NCBI GenBank assembly: GCA_013396995.1
Contig: VWZP01010230.1
Coordinates: 294,830 to 358,829, forward strand
Direction: 5' to 3'
Source of the DNA: Dicaeum eximium
Lineage: Eukaryota; Chordata; Aves; Passeriformes; Dicaeidae
DNA: 64,000 nucleotides
Of the stretch, positions 13,088-23,205 are shown piece after piece; the first letter of the stretch is position 1, and each line of letters opens with the position of its first letter. The translations under genes and the position numbers were made by a program. The notes under the pieces were generated by a model that was given only the letters and a program-made list of their open reading frames with translations, was not told the DNA's origin and made no database searches.

Positions 13088-13784
13088 TGTCCTGGGTTGC
13101 AAGATGTGGCTGGGAGTGTGCATTCTATTGCCATCTGTTAGAGGTGGGGCAGTTATCTTCTGTTAATTGGGCAGTTTTCTTTATCTCCTTCACAACCAAT
13201 CCTCCCTCTGAGAGATATATTCTGTTAATGGCCATTGAGTGTGACTGCATGACTGATAAAATTCCATCATCCCACTGGGAGATGCTCCGCCCAGGGGGAG
13301 GAGCCAAGCATTCCTACCTGGATCTAATCAGAGATTTTGGGACACCAGAGCAGCCTTCTCCCACTGGATTCCCAGAGGAGTAGCTTTCTGCTCCACTGGA
13401 TTCCCAGAGGAAGACGAGGCCCATCTACACCAGCACTGGACCTTCAGTAGAAAACTCCACCCTTGCACAGGATCAGTGCTGCAGCAGAACCACATCTGTC
13501 ACTGCAGGAGGGGCAGCCACCATTTAATGGGACTGCCACCAGCATCCTGACCCACAGGATGGCAGGTCCTGTTCTGACTCTGTCAGTGTTTTTATTTTTG
13601 TAGGTATTATTGCATTTGTATTTTTAATTTTCCTAATAAAGAACTGTTATTCCTATTCCCATATCTTTGCATGAGCCCCTTAATTTCAAAAATATAATAA
13701 TTCAGAGAAAGGGGGTTTACATTTTCCATTTCAAGGGAGACTTCTGCCTTCCTTAGCAGATACCTGTCTTTTCAAACCAAGACA
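13088..13784 (+). mobile_element. Solo LTR of an ERVL-like endogenous retrovirus (697 bp)
   Basis: The element starts TGTCCTGGGTT and ends AACCAAGACA. These are imperfect inverted termini with the canonical TG...CA ends, and an exact 5-bp duplication (CTATT) flanks it on both sides. A polyadenylation signal AATAAA at 13635-13640 lies after a T-rich stretch and fixes the orientation as plus. No internal retroviral sequence follows, so this is a solo LTR left by LTR-LTR recombination. A 5-bp duplication and a TGTCCTGG start fit avian ERVL (class III) LTRs as I know them. The class is inference, the boundaries are seen directly. Inside, a block of 19 bases recurs 32 bp downstream (13361 and 13393). 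The 111-codon open frame over 13048-13383 lies mostly within the LTR and is not a gene. Confidence 0.92.
13361..13411 (+). repeat. 32-bp spaced duplication inside the ERVL-like LTR
   Basis: The 19-base string beginning CCACTGGATTCCC occurs at 13361-13379 and again at 13393-13411. This is a near-tandem repeat with period 32 inside the LTR. Such internal duplications often define LTR subfamilies. Confidence 0.9.
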
Positions 13785-13789
13785 CTATT
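13785..13789. repeat. Right target-site duplication of solo LTR
   Basis: CTATT follows the terminal CA of the LTR and matches 13083-13087 exactly. Confidence 0.9.
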
Positions 13790-15571
13790 GCTAACTGAGA
13801 GATGGCATGCAGCTGTAGGAAAGCAACTTGGAAATAAACTAATCTGGAGTTACAAGCAGAATGACATTTAAATCTAAAATACATAGTAGTCATTGCTGGA
13901 TCACTTGCACCAACAGTTAAGTCTAGCTCTATCATGGTTTTTATACAAGGCAGCTGGGTATAACACTTCATGCACTTTAATTATGGAACAAAATCTACTC
14001 CTAGCTCAGTTGTTAATAATACATTTTGAGATTGAATGCTGCTATTGAAAATGATTCTATACTCAAACAAAGGATTCTAATCTGTCTTTTGGTACTGTTT
14101 CTACTTAGACACCAAGGCTTGAAGCTCAGCATGATGCCTGGGCCAGTGAGCCTTGGAGAGGAGAAACCAATAGCATTAAACTCCTAAAATATAGTTTCTT
14201 GAAAATACTTAGGCTATTTTCCCTTGGAACTCTGCAGGATTGCGTGTTGAGTGTTACTGAACTGCCTGTTACTGAACTTGCCTGTTACTGAACTAATCAG
14301 TGTTTTAAAATCTAGCAGGTTCTGCTTAAATCCCTTCTCTCTCTGCCTTCACATGGGTGTGCCTCTCACTGGCACTTTGATTTTAAATCTCTTCTAAAAC
14401 TGGATGTACAGCTGCAGGATTAATTTGCTGCAATGCCCTGGAACCTCTTCCTCAGACTAAAGAAGAGAGGAGCATCTCTGATCTTATCGCTGTGCTGAAG
14501 AATGGGGATTTTTGTCAAAAGTATAGATAACTACCTATAAAGAAGAATTGCAACTGCTGCTATTAAATTCATCGACCCTAATGAAAGATATCAAGTCATA
14601 AGTGAGGCTCAGATTCACCTGCATCCGCAGGAGAGTTATCAAACTGTATTCTGAAGGTGATTTTTCCCCAGAAGGAACAATTTTCCAGAGGAAGAAGCAT
14701 GCTTTTGACAGAACTGCTTGAACGTTATGAGGAAGTACTTCAGTATGAATTAATTCTATGAATGAATCCTTAAACACCATTTTTCTCTGGTCCTTGTATG
14801 GAAATCCATTAAGTGTTCACAACTGTACTAGGGAAGGGTATGTATTGAAAGAAACCTGCCCAGAACCATTTGCGATGGACTTCCTACAAATCCCTGTCTG
14901 CATTAACTTGAGTACAAGCAAAGGAGCCTTCATAACACACCTAAAATATGCCTGAGAAAAATCACACAGAAGTTGTCTGTCCACGTCTGCTACTCTACAA
15001 CAGCAAATACCCCACAGAGGAGCACTTCTGGCATTCCCAGATTCTGCATCTTCCCTGCCAGGAACATGCCCAAGGTGTTCCTGCAGATGTGATGCTAAGC
15101 AACCACCCTGCAGCAGAATGAGCTTGCACTGGCAGTCCTAAAGGGCAAAACTGTAATGACAATGAGGAAATGTTCTGTACAAAGCCATCACTCTGGTCCT
15201 AGCAGACCTTTCTTGGTCCCTTGCTGCAAAAATACCAAAGATCAGCTTAGAAGCTACAATTCATGATACTGCAGTTCACATTGCTGCTAGATTCCAGAAA
15301 TATGTGTATGTTGAGTGGTTTATAGCATGTAAAACCCCATGTTATTCATGGAAGATACGTTTACTTATCTTTACAACCAGCCTTTGTTCTCCTGAGGGTG
15401 AAACTGCCATATCAGTTTTTTTTCTTCCTCACACTCATCACCTTGCTTTATTCCTTGGGGGTGCTAGCTACTTTTGCTCTCAAAAATGGTATTGCAGTTA
15501 TTCTTCTAGTGAAACTGAGCAATGCATTTCTCATCTTGCCTTTTGCTTTGCAATCTGCTCTTTTTATTTTC
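13790..15571. other. Gene-free stretch
   Basis: No gene or RNA is recognised. A short threefold repeat at 14252-14294 is listed separately. The 102-codon frame near 15304 runs into the CR1 copy at 15572 and is not a gene. Confidence 0.55.
14252..14294. repeat. Short tandem repeat, three copies of TGTTACTGAAC units
   Basis: TGTTACTGAAC occurs three times, separated by TGCC and TTGCC linkers, so the period is about 15-16 bases. It looks like a local slippage or duplication product. Confidence 0.9.
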
Positions 15572-15812
15572 ATAGAATGACAGAATCATTTAGGCTGAAA
15601 AGACCATTTTAGGTCATTGGGTCCAGCTTTTACTGTCAAGCCCACCACTAACCGTGTCCCCAGATGCCACACCTACACACCTTTTAATTACCTCCAGGGA
15701 TGGTGAATCAACTGCTTTCCTGGCCAGCCTGTTCCAGTGTTTGATTTTCTGTGAATAGGTTTTTCCTAGTATCCAGTCTCTGTAGTCCTGCCTTGCTGCA
15801 GCAACTTCAGAT
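15572..15812 (-). mobile_element. CR1 LINE, 5'-truncated 3' tail (minus strand)
   Basis: The plus strand reads CATAGAATGACAGAATCATT followed by a block like TTGGAAAAGACC...TCATTGAGTCCAACC. It then shows ACCTCCAGGGATGGTGA, a CCTGTTCCAGTG block and a TTCCTAGTATCCAG block. This is the order of the reverse-complemented 3' end of avian CR1 non-LTR retrotransposons. The ATTCTATG-type terminal octamers lie at the low-coordinate end. The copy is about 240 bp, strongly 5' truncated as is usual for CR1, and considerably diverged, so it is old and inactive. No reverse transcriptase domain remains. Confidence 0.93.
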
Positions 15813-18800
15813 TGCTCAAGGTTGTTACTCAAAGGTGCCTGAGATGTGACGTTGTTTCCTGGAAGCCATGAAAAGCCATTTATCTGGGAAATTGCTCAGC
15901 ACTACTCCTTTGGTGTCTGTTCTTTGGGAGTATTACTCTGGTCATTCAGCAGACTCCAGATAAATGAGGAATACTGCAAATAACTTTATCTGATAGACAA
16001 GTGAAATGTCAGGAGAGGAGTTTGTGAGGAAAAAAAAGACATTTCTTTTCCCAGTCTTTAGGATTACTGTTGCTAATCCATTCACTCATCTTGACAGCAT
16101 GCACTTTATTAGTATTTCCATTATTTTGTTTTTTCCTTTTTTTTAAAATTCCCATTTTCTTGCATTTTTTACCTTCCTGGTAGATGACTTATATAAAATG
16201 GGGAGTGTTATTTCTAAGTGGCATTTTATACAAAATATTGTGGCTTCCTTATTGTTGTCTCAATGGTTTACAATGCATTTTATCTCCTCTAGCTACAGAG
16301 GCTTTCAGCATTTAAAATTTATAATGAAAGGGGTTGTTATATTTGGCTTTCATAACAAGAAGCATATGAACAGTTTCTTTATTTAGTTCACATGCAATCT
16401 ACAATGTGTGTGGAGATGCTTGTATTTTTCCTAAAAGAAAAATAAAAAGAAGTTTGTTCTCTTTTCTGAAAAGGGTGTGAAATCTTTATCCTCCTCATCT
16501 CTGCAGCTGCAAAGAAAACTCTAAACTTACAGAGAAGAAGCTGCTGTTATGCTCTGAGGATGGGGAGTGAATGTGAGAAAAAAAAATTTACACTGCTGGG
16601 CAAGGTACTCCCTGGGTCACTTTCCTCCGTTATCCTCACAGTTTAACTTACATTCTGTAAATTGAGAAATTCTGAACAGAGATTGATTTGTTGATTGTCT
16701 TATCTGAACCATCACCTTTATCATTTGTACTTAGTTCTGCTGGGTGTCCATGTTAAACTTCTCTGGCAGCCTGGTTTAGACCAGGCCAGGATTTGCTTTT
16801 TGCAGTTACTGTGATAAGAAGCACAGAATGTTACTTTAGTATTCCTGCGCTGCTATTTACCTTGCAGAGTGTAGGATGCTGTTGTTTGCCCTGCTCTTTG
16901 ACCTTCTGCTTCTTAATCTTGTTTTACAGCAGTGTCTGCCCAGAATGTATCTTTAAGCAGAATGTAAAATGGAAGGATGTTGTTACCTTCAGATGAAACA
17001 TAGGCTTTGATGAGGGAGATAATGACCTGAACCTGTGGGTGTCAGCCAGCAGTGGTGTTGCTGCACTCTGTATGAACACTTCATGGAAGACTGCTTGGGA
17101 ACTGCATGTTTTGTGGGAATTTGAATGATTTCAAGATGTTTATTGTCTGTTAAGACCAAAGAGAATGGCATTGAAACATTCAGTAGAGAAGCCTCTATGA
17201 TGGTGCTGTGGCAAGAGAGCTTTTGACTTTGGGGACCTCTCGCGGGAAATTTGCAGAAACACACTTTTCCATTAAATACTTGGATTGGAGAGAACATCCA
17301 AAACAAATTAGTCACCAAAATACAGAGAAAACATTGAGAGGCAGCTACTTGTTAATGAGAATGAAGGATAGTGATTGAGCTCTAAGCAAATGTGACACAG
17401 GAATTCAAATTTGAGCAAAAAATGTTGGGTTAAGTCTCAAAAATGTGATGTGGAGCAATTGGAAGCTGCAATTTGCTTGGCTTCCAGCTTGAGCACCTCT
17501 GTCCAGATGAACACTGTGGCTTCCTGTGACATCTTGGCCCACCACTGCTTTGCTTTGCAGGTAGAGTAAGCAGATGCACACTTTGAGGGGCTGTTTCTGG
17601 AAGTGTCATGATGAAGCCTAATCCCAACAATCTTCTGGCATTCATGTTCAGTATCCTAACTTCTCAGGGCACAGTCAGCTTTCCAAATGGTAGGGGGAAT
17701 GCGCTTATGTTTTGTCTCTTCCTCTTCTCTCATTCCTTCCTTTGCTCCTTTTGACACTTTTATATGCATCATAATGAAAAAATAATTTGGGATTCTGATC
17801 CTTAAAAAAAAGATTAGATAGTTTGGATTTGTTTAAATCCTTGCCTGGTCTTGCTTTAGAATTTGAGTATAAGCTGAGGAGCTGAGAATGAATGAGATTT
17901 TTCAAGAATTGTCAGTGTGACCCTTGTATTGGGATAAAAAGGAGGGAATATAAAAAAAAAACGTATTTCACTTCATTAACCAGCTAAGTAGGATATGGTC
18001 CCTGTCTTCAATTCCTTGCCTTCTTTTTAGATAAAAAAAGAAGTTAAATCTTGACATTCTGATATGTTTAGGATTTTAAAAACAAGTCATCTTTTATCTG
18101 TGGATTTTTCCCTGAATACACTCCCTCATATCTGTGAGGATGCTTTGTGTGTTTGAAAGCAAAATAGAGCTTTGCCAGCAATGCAGACAGAAAATGAGTC
18201 AGGAAAGATATCTCCCTGTCTGCCTGCTCTAAACATCTGTGTGTCTACTCAGAGTTAGGGTTTCTAGAAACTTTGTTTACAACACATCAATCACCTGAAA
18301 CAGCCCACAGAGCTCTCCCCTTCCTCTCTGTGCTTCTCCCTGACTTAAGCTGTATTCTCTCACAACTCCCTCATCCTCACTTCTGCTTGACCCTCTGGTG
18401 TGGAAACCAGGGCAGAGGGTGGGATTCTGGGATTCTGGGATTCTGGGCAAAATCTGATGCAAAGGACAGGGAGGTAGCGTTCTGCCTTCCTTGAAAAATC
18501 CGATGATAGCGGGAGAGTCGCTGTGTGTCTTTGCCCTGACTTTCCCTTTCCTTGTAAAGTAGTTTTAAATGTAACACTCCCTGATTAACTTCCCTGATTT
18601 GTTGCCTTAAGGTGTGTTATTGTCCTTGGCTAGGAATAAGGCTGAACATAACAACAGATTTGTAAATGGAGAAAGGCAAGGCTCACTGCATTCTCTAGTT
18701 GTGTTATACAACTATGGTAACAATTGGTTTTCATTGGAAACAGAAAGAGTCTTGCTTAATAGAAAAGGAATGAATAGAAACCTCTTCAGTGCAGACCTAT

Positions 18801-20731
18801 CAACATTCAGCATTATATTTTTGTTGGGTAGGTTTCCTGCTTGAAACTATGTCCCTGAAACACTTCTGTCCCTTCTGTGGTTGGATTCTTGTGCTCTGAT
18901 GTACCTGCAGTAATGTCTTCCTATGCAAGGAGAATATGAATAATAACATAGATTTAAGTTCCAAAAACCACATCAGGTGATCAGTGATTTCAGAGGGACT
19001 GTCTGAATCTATACTGGTTTTATTAGGATGTAGTGCCACATGAGACAAAATTCTACTACCTTTCAGACAATTTTCTGTGTTGTCCAGCTAAAATACAGTT
19101 TTTATTGAGACAAAGTGGCCACCAGAGCCATGTCCATCCTGCTGTCCCCAACAGGTGGCTGCCGTTTGCATTACCTGTGGCTGACCTTGGTTATACCTCC
19201 TGGTATTGCTGCTTATGTAGAGAAAAAAAGAAGAAATTCCTTCTAAAATGTATTTGGTCAGAGGCCAAACTTCCAATAATCAACGCAAACGGATCTGAAT
19301 TCCAAATATTAAGGGTAAGAGCACCTTCTATAAAATGATGGTGACCTGATTTATTGAAATCTATCTGGAGATATCCACTTCCTCAATGCAGTGTTTCCCT
19401 TCTGGTCTTCTATTGAATTTGAGTTCACCTACATAAAACCCTTTTCATGGGTAACAAAGTTTAAAAGCACTGACAAGAAAAAGAATCTGCAAAACAGATG
19501 TTAAAAGAAAGCAGTCAAAAATCACTGCTCTTATCCTTTTATTTATTCCCTTATTTTTCCAAACATGCATGGTTATGCTTTAGGGGACAAAATGCTGGAA
19601 AGAAATAATTAAGCTATGCTCTTAGCAAGAAAACAAGATTTGTTGCCATACATTGTCCGTAAATTCCCTGGAGTGTTTTCCAGTGAATTGCTAGGTTTTG
19701 CTGAGATCTGTTTTCAAGTTCACTCATGTCTCAGCTGAGCATGGCACTGGTGGGGCACTGGGGGCCAGTGCTGCCTGATGTGACAAGAAAAAAAAAAGCC
19801 AGATTTTTTTAGCCAGGAAATGCTACCTGAATGCTACCCTCTCCATCTTCTCTTCTGTCTGGTGTGCGGGTGTTTTGACAAATTACTACCTGATTGTCAT
19901 CTGGAAAAATCAGTTCCTTCACATCATTTTTCACTGCAAATATTAGCTGGTAAGCCATGGATAAAATTGCTGAGATAGATGGGAAGCAAAAATCCTTAAT
20001 CTAGATAATGTCTCCACCAAATGTAAGTAAACACATTTCACTGTACATTCAGCATTTCTTTGAAACAACTTAAATGTGGTGGAAATTCTAAAGAGTGAGG
20101 ACCAGGGACTGATTTGCTGCTCCAGCTGAGCAGAGTGAGGGTAGGAATCCTTAGAAGGAAGAAGATGTGAGAAATATTAGGAAGTTCTTCTCCAGAAAAA
20201 GCAGGCCAAAATAGACTACTGGAGGAGAAGAAAGCCAAGCGAAAGAACAGGGAAAAGGTCAATATTTTTCCATATTGGCCTAGAAGTGTCTTAATTCTGG
20301 AATTTTCAGGATAGTGAGGAAGTGGTGGTAACTGGGATTATTAAGTCACTACCTGACTTAATGTTGTCATCAAATCTTGAGAGTATTTTTGTGGGATAAA
20401 TAATTCCTTTTTTCATCAGATAAAAAGTGAATTTTAGATCTGTGACCTGAGTTTCTCCAGACCTGAGAATTTTGCCCAGCACTGATACCTTATTAAATTC
20501 TTGGCAGTTTAAGAAGCATTTCCAAATATACAGGTAACGCATGGAATCTATTTTGTATGCCCTGAAAAGCGATTTTTTAATTTTGATCTAATGAAGTATT
20601 TTATGAGAATAAAAGCCCTACTAGTTTTTCAGGTATGTTTTTAGTCATACTGGTCTAGTAGGATTCTCAGTGCACATACTGAATGTTCTGCTTTTGAGCA
20701 CTCCTCATTAGTTGTTATTGTTCATTGGGGT
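15813..20731. other. Gene-free stretch
   Basis: No gene, RNA gene or repeat family is recognised in about 5 kb. Short simple repeats occur, including an octamer repeat at 18420. Open frames up to 109 codons (16989-17318, minus) show no recognisable domain. Confidence 0.55.
18420..18447. repeat. (GGGATTCT)n octamer repeat
   Basis: GGGATTCT occurs three times in perfect tandem and is followed by GGG. It is a minisatellite-like slippage repeat. Confidence 0.9.
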
Positions 20732-20773
20732 GCTTGTTTTTTGTTTTTGTTTTGTTTTGGGGTTTTTTGTTTG
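20732..20773. repeat. T/G-rich tract beside an LTR-derived 35-mer
   Basis: TTTTG-type units form a T/G-rich tract. Read on the minus strand it is an A/C-rich tail that directly follows the LTR-like segment at 20774-20808. See the finding on that segment. Confidence 0.85.
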
Positions 20774-20808
20774 TTACAGTTTATTACTTATTTCAGAAGG
20801 CTTTTAGC
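20774..20808 (-). repeat. 35-bp exact copy of part of the LTR at 21353
   Basis: Thirty-five bases starting TTACAGTTTATTACTT are identical to 21455-21489 inside the minus-strand LTR about 680 bp away. The bases on either side differ. On the minus strand the fragment contains AATAAA and then runs into an A-rich tract. It may be a relic of another LTR copy, a templated insertion, or the end of a polyadenylated LTR transcript that was reinserted. Confidence 0.85.
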
Positions 20809-21346
20809 AAGAAATAGAACAGGAGCAAAATCAGAAATGCAGGAGCAGAAGTGAGGTCTGCATATGTTTGTGAGGCCTTAAACAGATGACACTCTCGGGG
20901 GCTGAGCACTTTGCTGCCTTCTCTGTGGGAGACAAAGGCTGAATGGCACTTCCCAGGCTAATCCACTGAGGGCCTCCTGTCTGGGAAAACAGAGGTTTAG
21001 AGCATAATTATCCTTTGAACTACATGTACAGCGTGGCTCAGAGCTGTGGTTCAGAGTCCAGTCTGGAGCTGCTCTGAGGGAAAGTTCCTGAGATGCACAC
21101 AGTGCACACGGATAGGTTCTGACCGTGGCTGCTTTCATCTCCTGATCCACCTCCAGTGCGTTCCCCTCAGTGTAACCTGGGATCACTCTGTGCAATTCAG
21201 CTCTGCTCAGCCTGAACTCTGGAGTTCTGAGGTTTGCTGCGGGGAAGATGCATCTTAGTGTGTTTGATTTAGCACTGAGGAGGCAGATCCAGTTTTCTAA
21301 GAACATTGGAAGTAAATCTCTCCGTGGCATCTCCCAGCATGAGAAC
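20809..21346. other. Moderately GC-rich non-coding stretch
   Basis: A 150-codon minus-strand frame (20878-21330) spans this segment. It is relatively long because GC is locally higher and stops are rarer. I recognise no domain in its translation, and no splice-site pattern or second supporting frame is seen. I do not call it a gene. Confidence 0.5.
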
Positions 21347-21352
21347 CTCTGG
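21347..21352. repeat. Left target-site duplication (CTCTGG)
   Basis: CTCTGG precedes the LTR. The right counterpart at 21765-21770 is CTCTAG, so five of six bases match. Confidence 0.75.
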
Positions 21353-21764
21353 TGTGGTTGTTGCCCACGGACGCAGACATAGTCTCCATCTCAGAAGGTT
21401 TTAGAATCAGAAGGTTTTATTAAGAATGGCAGAGTGATATCAGAAGGCTGAAGCTTACAGTTTATTACTTATTTCAGAAGGCTTTTAGCTTAGCTTAGCT
21501 TAGTTTATTCTTAGTTTAGTTTAGCCATACAAGACGAACACTTAAGACAAGTTTTCTATTCTTATTGGTTAAGTGAGAGAAATGTGTATCTCTCAAGTTG
21601 TGGGAACAGAACAGAAAAACACCACTTGTGTTCCCGAGAAGGAACACAGCCTACAGATTGTTTATAGAATCTCTGTTGGGAAACTGAGAGGTTTCCCTTG
21701 GGAAGAAAAACCTTAGCAGGCCTGCAGCTAAGATGTTCAGAAACCTAGAATTGTCAGTACTACA
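21353..21764 (-). mobile_element. Solo LTR of an ERVK-like endogenous retrovirus (412 bp, minus)
   Basis: On the minus strand the element begins TGTAGTACTG and ends CAACCACA, with TG...CA termini. Minus-strand AATAAA signals lie at 21416-21421 and 21461-21466, which gives the orientation. The flanks CTCTGG and CTCTAG form a 6-bp duplication with one substitution. Six-base duplications are typical of class II (ERVK/alpha-beta) integrations. Internal features are four copies of CCTTCTGA in the 3' half on the minus strand, and a TTAGC/TTAGT pentamer run at 21485-21525. No internal viral genes adjoin it, so it is a solo LTR. The class is inferred, the boundaries are seen with one mismatch of uncertainty. 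Confidence 0.85.
21485..21525. repeat. (TTAGC/TTAGT)n pentamer run inside the LTR
   Basis: TTAGC repeats three times, then TTAGT, a TTATTC interruption, and more TTAGT/TTAGC units. It is a short microsatellite within U3/R of the minus-strand LTR. Confidence 0.85.
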
Positions 21765-21770
21765 CTCTAG
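21765..21770. repeat. Right target-site duplication (CTCTAG)
   Basis: This follows the LTR terminus and matches 21347-21352 at five of six positions. Confidence 0.75.
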
Positions 21771-22992
21771 TGATCTGATCTGCTAAGTTCTGAGAAAGGA
21801 TGAATGTCAGAGGAAACCCAGTTAAAAACATTTTATAGAAACTATGATTTCTTTATCTAGTTATCTTTTTTTTTTAGATTTGGAAATTAATTTTGTCACT
21901 AAGTGACAATGCAAAGTGAAGATGTCATTGATCTACTGAATTCTGTGGGTCTTAGAACTCCACCAAATCTCACCAAATAATTTTTAAAAGTTGGCCTGAG
22001 AACATTCTTAGATTTATGGACCATTTTAGCCCTTTGACAGTGGAACACAACCATACTGGAAGCTACTGGATATTATATTTGCACAAGTGTATCTTCATCT
22101 GAGAATGTGAGCTGAGCAAAGCCCCTCAGTGCTGGTACCTGTCACTTAACTCCTCCCTCCTTCTCCCCAAACATGTGAATGCAGTTTTCTATTTATGATA
22201 AAGCTGCTTCAGAAATATAATTATTATATTTCCTGACAACATTTTTTTGAAAATACACAAGTGTCTACACCTCCAGGGATATATAATCAGGTTTCTTCAT
22301 CCTTTGTCTGACGACTCTTTGCAATTTGAAATCCAGATTGCCTCATTAGAGATGCTTAAGCTTTTATTTATGTAGAGGATTTCACCCAAAACTGTCCCAG
22401 AGTATTGTCAAGCTGTTGGCTGAATCCAAAGCCTATGGATGTAAATGGAAAGGCTCCCTCTGTCTTCACTGACCCTTGGATAAGCTCATGAAATTGTAAC
22501 AATGACAAAGAAAATTCAATGTAGATTGAAAACATTGTAAAAAAGTTATTGTTATATTGATCTCTCTAAAATATTTTGACCTTTGCCATCTAGACTCCGC
22601 ACACATATGACTTTTATCTGACTTGTTGAATTGTTGAATTGTTCTCTTTTTTTTAACTTAGTCCCGGTTATATTTTAATTATACAAGAATCTGAAATAAA
22701 ATCAATCGAGTAATCAGGATATTTCAAGTACACCGGTGACCAGCTCTGGAACCAAGGAAGTAGCAGAGACATCAGTGAAGGTGCCACCTGCAGTGTATCC
22801 CTGCCTGCCCACAGCTGCGATGGCCACGCTAGGACATTCTCAGCTGGTGACAGAATTCTAACTCCAAATACCAGTTAAATGTCTGCTATTCCAGGCAGGG
22901 TACCAAGTATCCAGGTTTCTGGGTCTTGTGATGGTGCCTGCATAATGTTAACAAAACTGGTTTGTGGTCTGGAGATGGCTGATTAATTCTCC
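21771..22992. other. Gene-free stretch
   Basis: AT-rich non-coding sequence. No gene, RNA or repeat family is recognised between the LTR and the tandem duplication at 22993. Confidence 0.6.
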
Positions 22993-23205
22993 AGTGCAGG
23001 TTTGCTTTGAAAACACTCTTGGCTTCAAACAGAATTTGAAGTAGAAGGACTTGTGAATTGAAATCCTAATGCAGGTGAAATTAGAATTTATGATTCAAGT
23101 GCAGGTTTGCTTTGAAAACACTCTTGGCTTCAAACAGAATTTGAAGTAGAAGGACTTGTGAATTGAAATCCTAATGCAGGTGAAATTAGAATTTATGATT
23201 CAAGT
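22993..23205. repeat. Perfect 105-bp tandem duplication
   Basis: The block 22993-23097 is repeated without any mismatch at 23098-23202, and identity continues three bases further into the following flank (through 23205). Both units start AGTGCAGGTTTGC and end TTTATGATTCA. Perfect identity across 105 bases of non-coding DNA means either a very recent duplication or an assembly artefact. There is no open frame and no known repeat family in the unit. Confidence 0.97.

Noticed and set aside
13048..13383. 111-codon open frame
   Set aside because: It lies almost entirely inside the ERVL-like solo LTR, which does not encode protein.
20878..21330. 150-codon minus-strand open frame in a GC-richer patch
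   Set aside because: Locally high GC lengthens random frames. The translation resembles no family and no supporting splice sites were seen.
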